A stretch of 12,155 nucleotides of DNA, taken from assembly GCA_009845505.1 (NCBI GenBank), contig VXZL01000005.1:1-12155 (forward strand), read 5' to 3'. The notes below the pieces were generated by a model. That model worked only from the letters and a program-made list of their open reading frames with translations. It searched no databases and was not told the DNA's origin. Numbering within the stretch: the stretch's first letter is position 1; every line of letters begins with the position of its first letter. This document shows positions 6,849 through 12,155 of the stretch, in pieces. The DNA is from Candidatus Poribacteria bacterium. GTDB lineage: Bacteria > Poribacteria > WGA-4E > WGA-3G. The translations under genes were made by a program, and so were the position numbers.

Positions 6849-7666
6849 ACATTCGCGCCGACGATTTTGTCTTAGAGATAGGAAGCGGTCATAACCCAAA
6901 AGCACGTTCCGACGTTTTGTGCGACAAATTCATAGAAGACGATGAACAGCGGGGCGGTAAAATCATCGCCGACCGACCGATTGTAGAAGCCGATGGACAG
7001 TTTCTGCCCTTCGCGGACAATGCATTCGACTACGTTATCTGCTCACATGTCTTGGAACACGTCGAAAATCCGAGACAACTCATTGCTGAATTAATGCGTG
7101 TCGCAAACCGAGGTTATATCGAAACGCCGTCTGAAATCGGCGAGCGGATTTATGGATGGCACTACCATAATTGGATAGTCAATCTAATCGACAACCGTCT
7201 GATACTACAAAAGAACAGCACGAGTCCTCAATTTGGACAACTTTTTCACACACTGGCGGCGAAAGACAAGTACTGGAAACGGTTTCACATCACGCATCAC
7301 AACCTCTTCCTCGTTCAATACGAATGGGAAGGCGAAATAGATTACGAGATACGACAAGAACAAAAATCGCCGCTCAATCTGGAATGTCCAGAGACCCTTG
7401 AGAAGTTCGTCGCGGCAGGTAAAGAAACCTCGGCACACAGTCAGTGGTTACCGCTGCTCAAAAGCGCAGTGCCACGGAGCATCGTTTCCCGTGCCAAATC
7501 GCTCTTAAGAAAAGGAAACCGAACCCGTCAAAAAAAAACATTACAAGAAATTCTCGTCTGTCCGCAGTGTAAAGGCGAAATCATACAAGAAGAACAAAGT
7601 TTCTACTGCAAAACATGCGAGCGATGCTACCCAATTATTGACGGAATTCCTCGGTTGTGTTTATAG
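6845..7666 (+). CDS. Methyltransferase-like protein fused to a C-terminal Trm112-like zinc ribbon
   Basis: A 273-residue protein. The N-terminal half has a diverged class I methyltransferase core: LEIGSGHNP (10-18) as motif I, an ADGQFLPFADNAFDYVICSH stretch from about 49, and LEHVENP (70-76). After about residue 180 comes a linker rich in Lys/Arg and then a Trm112-like zinc ribbon (about 234-272) with C239-x-x-C242 and C255-x-x-C258, ending YPIIDGIPRL, the family's usual close. Trm112-type domains often partner or stabilise methyltransferases, and here the two are in one chain. Start at 6845 is set by the ATGA overlap with the previous gene. Possible roles include modification of surface sugars, lipids or a small metabolite; I cannot choose. 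Confidence 0.84.
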   Translation: MNIRADDFVLEIGSGHNPKARSDVLCDKFIEDDEQRGGKIIADRPIVEADGQFLPFADNAFDYVICSHVLEHVENPRQLIAELMRVANRGYIETPSEIGERIYGWHYHNWIVNLIDNRLILQKNSTSPQFGQLFHTLAAKDKYWKRFHITHHNLFLVQYEWEGEIDYEIRQEQKSPLNLECPETLEKFVAAGKETSAHSQWLPLLKSAVPRSIVSRAKSLLRKGNRTRQKKTLQEILVCPQCKGEIIQEEQSFYCKTCERCYPIIDGIPRLCL

Positions 7667-7723
7667 ATGCCAGGCGTTACCCTTGCTATCTTCAAAGCTT
7701 TCTAAAGGAAATGAAAAAATAGA

Positions 7724-8686
7724 ATGGAAACCAATACAAACAACATAGAAGATCGAAATATCGTGATTATTGGCGGCGGCACCGCCGGTTTTGCCGCTGG
7801 TATCTATACCTCCCGCGCCATGCTTGAACCCGTTCTTATCACAGGCGACGCACTCGGCGGGCAACTCTCTTTGACGCTTGACTTGGAAAACTATCCCGGG
7901 TTCTTCGGCAACGAAGCCGGTCTATTCATACAAGGCATGCAAGAACAGGCAGAACGGTTCGGCACCGAAGTCAAATTCGACACCGTAACAGCCGTTGATT
8001 TCTCTCAACATCCATTTGCTGTTACGACTTATGAGAAAGAGTACCGCGCCAAATCCGTAATCATAGCCACGGGTGCTTCTCCGCGCACCCTCAATGTTCC
8101 CGGTGAAGAGGCATACGGCGGACGCGGTGTATCCTACTGTGCTACGTGTGACGGGTTTTTCTTCCAAGACCAACGACTCATCGTTGTCGGTGGCGGAGAC
8201 GCAGCGTTAGAGGAAGGTATCTTTCTTACAAAATACGCATCCGAGGTATACATCGTCCATCGGCGCGACCAACTCCGAGCAAGCCAGATTATGCAGGAAC
8301 GCGCCTTCAAAAATGACAAAATCAAGTTCATCTGGGATACAATCGTCGAAGAGATAAACGGTGATACGGAAAAAGTGACGGGTGCTACCCTCAAAAACGT
8401 CAAAACCGGCGAGACGCAACGCTTCCCTATTGACGGTGTGTTTATTTTCATAGGGCATATTCCGAACACAGAACTCTTTACAGATGTCATAACTATGGAC
8501 GAACAAGGCTATATCATTGTTGATGATATGCAGCGTACAAACGTAAATGGTGTCTACGCCGCTGGCGATGTGCATGACCATGTATTCCGCCAAGCGATTA
8601 CCGCTGCCGGTGCGGGTGCTGCAGCCGCTATCGCCGCTGAAAAGTTCATCGCTGAATTAGAGAACCGCGCCTATCCGGGGAATTGA
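7724..8686 (+). CDS. trxB: Thioredoxin reductase (NADPH, low-molecular-weight type)
   Basis: A 320-residue flavoprotein that uses NADPH to reduce thioredoxin, close to the E. coli length. The FAD site GGGTAG is at 17-22, the redox-active CATC is C139-C142 (SYCATCDG), the NADPH site is GGGDAALEE (157-164 region) with HRRDQLRA (179-186), whose arginines favour NADPH over NADH, and the closing FAD motif GDVHD (281-285) is followed by RQAITAAGAG. All key residues are present; only the Ser/Thr usual in GGGD(S/T)A is Ala. AAAGGAA at 7704-7710 is about 13 bases from the ATG. No thioredoxin gene is adjacent. A related ferredoxin- or alkyl-hydroperoxide-type reductase is less likely given HRRD and CATC. 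Confidence 0.95.
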   Translation: METNTNNIEDRNIVIIGGGTAGFAAGIYTSRAMLEPVLITGDALGGQLSLTLDLENYPGFFGNEAGLFIQGMQEQAERFGTEVKFDTVTAVDFSQHPFAVTTYEKEYRAKSVIIATGASPRTLNVPGEEAYGGRGVSYCATCDGFFFQDQRLIVVGGGDAALEEGIFLTKYASEVYIVHRRDQLRASQIMQERAFKNDKIKFIWDTIVEEINGDTEKVTGATLKNVKTGETQRFPIDGVFIFIGHIPNTELFTDVITMDEQGYIIVDDMQRTNVNGVYAAGDVHDHVFRQAITAAGAGAAAAIAAEKFIAELENRAYPGN

Positions 8687-8694
8687 TCCCGGAT
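8673..8694. terminator. Possible weak terminator hairpin over the trxB stop
   Basis: ATCCGGG (8673-8679) and CCCGGAT (8688-8694) form a perfect 7-bp stem with an 8-base loop that contains the trxB TGA. It is GC-rich as terminators are, but TAGGTGAACC follows instead of a T-run, so termination is uncertain. Confidence 0.3.
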
Positions 8695-8751
8695 TAGGTG
8701 AACCGTAAAGAAGGTTGATATTCACCAACAGACTAAAGTACAATTGTTGAT

Positions 8752-9753
8752 ATGGCTTACATCAGAGAGCAGCCCGATCCAGACTTTGCGTCCTTGCCGC
8801 ACGGTAGATACGATATTGTGACCAAAAATGCTTTGCAGAAATTTCCTGAAGACATTTTGAGGACAATCTTGGGACGCATTGATTTTCAGGTTGTAGAATT
8901 TGTGGAAAGCGAATTCACAAATGTTGAAATTCGCCGGACAGACAGTCTTATAAAAGTACGACTTGACGATGAACTCGTTTTGGCGCATATTGAATTTCAG
9001 GTAGGCGATAGTACAGCTGTCGAAATGGCGCGCCGCAACGTAGGCTATCTCGGCAGATGCTACGAACGATACGGCTTACCAATCCTTTCTCACGTTATCT
9101 ATCTCCGCCCGAATGCCGGGCGGAATGATCCAGGCGGTTACAGGCAAGACGTGCTGAACTATCGGTTCATCGTTGAGTACAAAGTGATTCGTCTGATTGA
9201 ACTTGAGGGTCAATCTGTTTTTGACGCAGAAAATGCTGGACTCATGCCGTTTGCGCCGTTGATGCAGCCTCCAACTGGTATGGAAGGGCTCCAATGGGCA
9301 ATTCAGTGTAACGAAAGAACAAAGACACTCTCACTCACTGCAGATATTCGGAGCAATCTCCTCGTATCACAATGGGTCATGAGTGGGTTAATTCATCCGC
9401 ATCAAGCAATTAGTAGTTTTTTATCGGAGGCAGTCATGCGAGAATCTTCAATCTATGAACACCTTTTACAAACAACTGGAGAAGAACGTTACCAACAAGG
9501 TATACAACAAGGTATACAACAAGGTATACAACAAGGTATACAACAAGGCACTGAGCAAGGCGCATTACAAACTGCAATCAAATCCATCTTTGATGTTCTT
9601 GAGTTCAAGTTTGATGGACGCGCAGTGCAGGCGTTTAGACCCGCAATAGAAAGTATCCAGAATCTGCAACGTCTTGAAGCGTTGCATCATGAAGCTTTAC
9701 GCGCAGAAACCTTTGAGGCATTCGCTCGTACTTTGAGCACAAATGGCAACTAA
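8752..9753 (+). CDS. Rpn-family PD-(D/E)XK nuclease-like protein with repeat-containing C-terminal region
   Basis: A 333-residue protein of the Rpn/COG5464-like group (recombination-promoting nuclease, transposase_31-related). The nuclease half, about 17-165, shows YDIVTKNALQKFPEDIL, then RRTDSLIKVR with D64 and HIEFQ with E81 and Q83, the D...ExQ core of this PD-(D/E)XK branch, and ILSHVIYL. The C-terminal part has a GIQQ tandem repeat (about 248-270) and a helical end like the DUF4351-type tail (VLEFKFDGRAVQAF... FEAFARTL). E. coli Rpn proteins are DNases that act as anti-phage toxins. The ATG at 8752 has no visible Shine-Dalgarno site, whereas an internal in-frame ATG at 9436 has a strong one. 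Active-site residues look intact, so the gene is probably functional rather than a relic. Confidence 0.82.
   Translation: MAYIREQPDPDFASLPHGRYDIVTKNALQKFPEDILRTILGRIDFQVVEFVESEFTNVEIRRTDSLIKVRLDDELVLAHIEFQVGDSTAVEMARRNVGYLGRCYERYGLPILSHVIYLRPNAGRNDPGGYRQDVLNYRFIVEYKVIRLIELEGQSVFDAENAGLMPFAPLMQPPTGMEGLQWAIQCNERTKTLSLTADIRSNLLVSQWVMSGLIHPHQAISSFLSEAVMRESSIYEHLLQTTGEERYQQGIQQGIQQGIQQGIQQGTEQGALQTAIKSIFDVLEFKFDGRAVQAFRPAIESIQNLQRLEALHHEALRAETFEAFARTLSTNGN
9426..9430 (+). promoter_or_regulatory. Internal Shine-Dalgarno site inside the Rpn gene
   Basis: GGAGG lies inside the Rpn reading frame, 5 bases before the in-frame ATG at 9436. It is among the better Shine-Dalgarno matches in the window, and the full-length start has none. 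Confidence 0.55.
9436..9753 (+). CDS. Candidate intragenic small protein (RpnS-like antitoxin) in frame with the Rpn nuclease
   Basis: Translation from the in-frame ATG at 9436 (codon 229 of the large protein, starting MRESSIYEHLL) would give a 105-residue protein that lacks the nuclease domain and consists of the GIQQ repeat plus the helical C-terminal end. GGAGG at 9426-9430 is at good spacing. In E. coli, Rpn genes make a short protein of this kind from an internal start that binds and blocks the full-length toxin. The internal start is seen in the sequence; expression and antitoxin function are inferred. Confidence 0.45.
   Translation: MRESSIYEHLLQTTGEERYQQGIQQGIQQGIQQGIQQGTEQGALQTAIKSIFDVLEFKFDGRAVQAFRPAIESIQNLQRLEALHHEALRAETFEAFARTLSTNGN
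9493..9549 (+). repeat. 12-bp tandem repeat in the Rpn gene
   Basis: Four perfect copies of the 12-base unit CAACAAGGTATA (9493-9540) are followed by a partial fifth (CAACAAGG, 9541-9548). In frame it encodes QQGI repeats. The unit length is a multiple of three, so gain or loss of copies would change the linker length without breaking the frame. Confidence 0.9.
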
Positions 9754-9772
9754 CTGAAAGGAAATTGTTTCA

Positions 9773-11416
9773 GTGACTGATCGCAAACACCCGCGTCTCA
9801 CACTCGGCTTAGATTCCAGCACACAAAGCCTCTCCGCTGTCGTCATTGACATAGACACGGCGGAAAAACGCTTTGAACACGCACTCGATTATCGCACCGA
9901 TGAACGACTCAACCAATTCGGTATCGGGGAGGACTACATCTTACCGCCGAGAGAAGAAGGCGAAGCCGAGCAACCGCCATTGATGTATCTCGCCTCGCTC
10001 GATGCATTGTTCGCTGACATGCAAGCGGCAGGTATCGCCTTAAAGGATATTGTTGCGATTAATACATCAGGACAACAGCACGGACACGTTTATCTGAACC
10101 GAAATGCAGCGAATATCTTCTCCAACCTGCAAAAATCAGAAAGCAACGCGTCTGAATTAAAAGTGCTATTGGCGGACGCTTTCGCGTATCCCAACGCACC
10201 AATCTGGATGACCGCTAACACGCTCACCCAAACCAATGCTGTCCGAGATGGGGTTGGTGGGAAAGCGGAAATGATTGCGCGCTCCGGTTCAGATGCACCG
10301 CTCCGATTCACCGGTACCGTCATGCGACGCGTCGGAGAACAGTCTCCCGAACACTATACGGCGACAACAAAAATCCAGTTGATTAGCAGCTTCATTCCAG
10401 CCGTGCTAACTGGTAATGCAAACGTGCCTATCGACTACGGCAACGCCTGCGGAATGTCGCTCATGAACTACAAGAAAAAGGTATGGGATTCCGCACTATT
10501 AGAAGCAACCGCGCACGGCTTACCGGGAGGCGTAGAAGGATTCCAATCAAAATTGCCAACCCTCGCACCTCCAGATTCTGTCGTCGGTAACCTTGCGGCG
10601 TATTACGTTGAGAAATACGGCTTCGATCCTGGATGCGCAGTCATAGCAGGTTCCGGCGATAACCCACAGGCAAAAGTGCCTGTTGCTGGAGACCTCCTGA
10701 GCCTCGGTACGAGTTTTGTCAATATGGTGTCAACGGACGGCGACACACTCGACCCAGAAGGGTTTGCTAACGCCATGTACGACGGCATCAACCGACCCTT
10801 CATGTTCGGCTGCCGCACCAACGGCGCGATGGTCTGGGATGCCGTGAGAGCCAATTATGGATTCACAAAAGAAGAATACGCACCCGCAGAAGCTACGTTG
10901 CAAGCCGCCGCACCCGGGCAGTTTATGACGTTTTGGCAACCCAAAACCGAATCCTTTCCAGTCTCTGGCGCGTTTGAACTAATACGTACCTCACCAGAAC
11001 ACACATTAGCAGCAGACTATACGGGTATCATTGAAACAAGCCTTGCCGCCCTTTACATCTACTCCGCTGTCTTCACAAAACAGACACAAGCACCGCTGTT
11101 TGTAACGGGTGGAGCAACGGATAGTCCCGGAATCATGCAACGGGTCGCCGGAATCTGGAATAGACCTACACTCCCAGTGGAAAAGGGGGGCGCAGCCCTC
11201 GGTGCCGCTGTCGCAGGCGTGAAAGCATTTCTTGATGCAGACCCTGACACAGAAAATGAGTCCTTCGATATTGAGGCGTTCAGTGCTTCAGTCTTGAAAC
11301 GCGGGGAACCTATTCAGCCCAATCCCGCAGACATTGCCGCTTACCACGGCGAAGGAAAATATCTCCAACGGTTTCGTGAAAAATACGAACAAATTATGGA
11401 AGCACATCCGATGTAA
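9773..11416 (+). CDS. Xylulokinase, FGGY family, XYLB-like long form
   Basis: A 547-residue sugar kinase that should phosphorylate D-xylulose with ATP for the pentose phosphate pathway. The N-terminal FGGY half has LGLDSSTQSL (11-20, D14), TSGQQHGHVYLN (98-109) for sugar binding, and PIDYGNACGMSL (219-230) with D221 as the likely catalytic base. The C-terminal half has GSGDNPQAKVP (293-303), SLGTSF (310-315) for phosphate, and VTGGATDSPGIMQRVA (444-459) for adenine. DYGNACGM, GDNP and the long spacing match the eukaryotic XYLB/Xks1 kind better than E. coli XylB. The start is GTG, with AAAGGAAA at 9757-9763 about 10 bases upstream. It follows the Rpn gene by 19 bases. Another FGGY substrate cannot be excluded without a xylose operon nearby. 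Confidence 0.85.
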   Translation: MTDRKHPRLTLGLDSSTQSLSAVVIDIDTAEKRFEHALDYRTDERLNQFGIGEDYILPPREEGEAEQPPLMYLASLDALFADMQAAGIALKDIVAINTSGQQHGHVYLNRNAANIFSNLQKSESNASELKVLLADAFAYPNAPIWMTANTLTQTNAVRDGVGGKAEMIARSGSDAPLRFTGTVMRRVGEQSPEHYTATTKIQLISSFIPAVLTGNANVPIDYGNACGMSLMNYKKKVWDSALLEATAHGLPGGVEGFQSKLPTLAPPDSVVGNLAAYYVEKYGFDPGCAVIAGSGDNPQAKVPVAGDLLSLGTSFVNMVSTDGDTLDPEGFANAMYDGINRPFMFGCRTNGAMVWDAVRANYGFTKEEYAPAEATLQAAAPGQFMTFWQPKTESFPVSGAFELIRTSPEHTLAADYTGIIETSLAALYIYSAVFTKQTQAPLFVTGGATDSPGIMQRVAGIWNRPTLPVEKGGAALGAAVAGVKAFLDADPDTENESFDIEAFSASVLKRGEPIQPNPADIAAYHGEGKYLQRFREKYEQIMEAHPM

Positions 11417-11424
11417 CAAATATC

Positions 11425-11480
11425 GTGCTTCATCCATTTTGAACTTAAAGGTCGGTTCGTAGTAGTGCGATTCATCGCAC
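11425..11480. repeat. GTAG-headed palindrome with extended left arm (REP-like element C)
   Basis: Just after the xylulokinase. The left arm GTGCTTCATCCATTTTGAA (11425-11443) matches that of the element at 3679 at 18 of 19 bases, then comes GTAG (11459-11462) and the palindrome GTGCGAT/ATCGCAC (11465-11471, 11474-11480). The stem sequence differs from the other copies while its form is kept, which points to a structured element rather than a fixed protein site. It ends 26 bases before moaC. Confidence 0.68.
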
Positions 11481-11506
11481 GTTGTTTGGTATCTGGAATA
11501 CAAGAA

Positions 11507-11995
11507 ATGAAAGAACAACTCACACACTTTGACGAAAAAGGCAACACACGGATGGTGGATGTCGGCGGCAAGCAAGAAACCTTGCGTGTCGCCATCGCCC
11601 GTGGACACATAACCGCCCGCACTGAAACGCTTCGATTAATCACTGAAGAAAAAATGAAGAAGGGCGATGTTTTAGAGGTTGCACGCCTTGCAGGTATCAT
11701 GGCAGCAAAACGGACGGGTGAACTCATTCCCCTCTGTCATCCGCTCGCATTGACTTCGATCCGCGTTGAACTCGTCATCGCAGCTGAAACACCACGGATT
11801 GAGATTCAAGCAGAAGTCCAGACGGTCGGACGCACAGGCGTAGAAATGGAAGCACTCACCGCTGTATCCGTCGCAGCACTGACTGTCTACGATATGTGTA
11901 AAGCGGTAGATAGGGAAATGGTCATCGCTGATGTCAGACTTGTCAAAAAGACTGGTGGTAAAAGTGGTGATTTCATAGCGACTTCCGATACATAA
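11507..11995 (+). CDS. moaC: Cyclic pyranopterin monophosphate synthase (MoaC)
   Basis: A 162-residue enzyme that acts after MoaA in molybdenum cofactor synthesis, forming cyclic pyranopterin monophosphate. It follows E. coli MoaC nearly end to end: [16 protein letters not shown] (5-20), KKGDV (51-55), [15 protein letters not shown] (66-80), [20 protein letters not shown] (107-126), [11 protein letters not shown] (128-138), GGKSGDF (150-156). The active-site residues match the E. coli ones shifted by one: K52, K68, H78, E113, E115, D129, K132. The frame runs up to a GTG at 11465 inside the repeat, but the ATG at 11507 gives the family's normal N-terminus; no strong Shine-Dalgarno site is visible. 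No other moa gene lies in the window. Confidence 0.96.
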   Translation: MKEQLTHFDEKGNTRMVDVGGKQETLRVAIARGHITARTETLRLITEEKMKKGDVLEVARLAGIMAAKRTGELIPLCHPLALTSIRVELVIAAETPRIEIQAEVQTVGRTGVEMEALTAVSVAALTVYDMCKAVDREMVIADVRLVKKTGGKSGDFIATSDT

Positions 11996-12015
11996 TTCTC
12001 TCAGAGAAACGGATT

Positions 12016-12155
12016 AGGAGGTTGGAAAGAAAATGCATCAATCACTCACTATGGGAACCCTGAAAAATAAACAGACATTTTACCCCACCCCGGTAGGTGC
12101 GGTTTCTAACCGCACTGGTGCTGAATGTCTAATTAATTCTAAGGTTTACCATAAA
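12016..12155 (+). other. Shine-Dalgarno site and short open frame running off the window
   Basis: AGGAGG (12016-12021) is followed 11 bases later by ATG (12033) and an open frame of 41 codons (starting MHQSLTMG) to the window edge. It may be the start of the next gene. Against this, the frame passes through the GTAG palindrome at 12093-12115, and such elements are normally between genes. No family is recognisable. Confidence 0.2.
12073..12130. repeat. GTAG-headed palindrome nested in an outer inverted repeat (REP-like element D)
   Basis: GTAG (12093-12096) precedes an 8-bp stem GTGCGGTT/AACCGCAC (12097-12104, 12108-12115) with a TCT loop, nearly the same stem as at 303-323. An outer perfect 7-bp pair AGACATT (12073-12079) and AATGTCT (12124-12130) encloses it. 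Confidence 0.68.

Noticed and set aside
7711..7722. Three-codon frame ATG AAA AAA TAG just before trxB
   Set aside because: The purine-rich site directly abuts the ATG, leaving no spacing; it is more simply part of the trxB leader.
9493..9549. Possible CRISPR-like array
   Set aside because: The units are 12 bases, contiguous, without spacers, and in frame inside a coding gene.
9455..9649. Out-of-frame 64-codon open frame over the 12-bp repeat, reading KVYN repeats
   Set aside because: A 12-base repeat stays open in whatever frame lacks a stop, so the repeat alone explains it; there is no ribosome site and no family resemblance.
11996..12008. TTCTCTCAGAGAA palindrome after moaC as a terminator
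   Set aside because: A 5-bp AT-rich stem with a 3-base loop and no T-run is too weak.

Overview
The window carries thirteen protein-coding genes, all on the + strand, with short gaps between them and no RNA gene, prophage, insertion sequence or CRISPR array that I can see. The mix of genes suggests an uncultured sponge-associated or marine lineage such as Candidatus Poribacteria, or a relative in or near the Planctomycetes: secreted TPR and FG-GAP/ASPIC proteins, small LamG-like secreted proteins, an Rpn-type nuclease, a long XYLB-like xylulokinase, and many intergenic palindromes. That placement rests on gene style and memory, not on a marker gene.

Layout. 45-257 is a TatA/E-type translocase subunit. 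378-3679 holds a cysteine-less carboxymuconolactone-decarboxylase-like protein, then a secreted TPR protein and a secreted FG-GAP/ASPIC (CRTAC1-like) protein, closely spaced and probably co-transcribed. 3871-5478 is a tandem pair of secreted LamG-fold paralogs; the first has an in-frame TAA, after which the reading frame still encodes the C-terminal tail seen in the second. 5604-6005 is a small cupin. 6036-7666 is a pair of SAM methyltransferases overlapping by ATGA, the second fused to a Trm112-like zinc ribbon. 7724-8686 is thioredoxin reductase. 8752-9753 is an Rpn/PD-(D/E)XK nuclease with a 12-bp tandem repeat. 9773-11416 is an FGGY xylulokinase, and 11507-11995 is MoaC.

Most of the genes are metabolic or cell-envelope housekeeping. 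The signal I rate highest is in the Rpn gene: the full-length start has no visible Shine-Dalgarno site, but an in-frame ATG after the nuclease domain (9436) is preceded by GGAGG at ideal spacing. This is the layout of intragenic antitoxins (RpnS) known from E. coli Rpn anti-phage toxins.

The second theme is non-coding. Four intergenic palindromes (about 300, 3716, 11459 and 12093) all begin with GTAG followed by a hairpin, the form of REP elements mobilised by RAYT (TnpA-REP) transposases. Two of them also share a left arm of about 19 bases. A separate 17-bp hairpin lies at 5514-5554, and shorter inverted repeats at 4653-4689 and 8673-8694. No gap between genes exceeds 200 bases.
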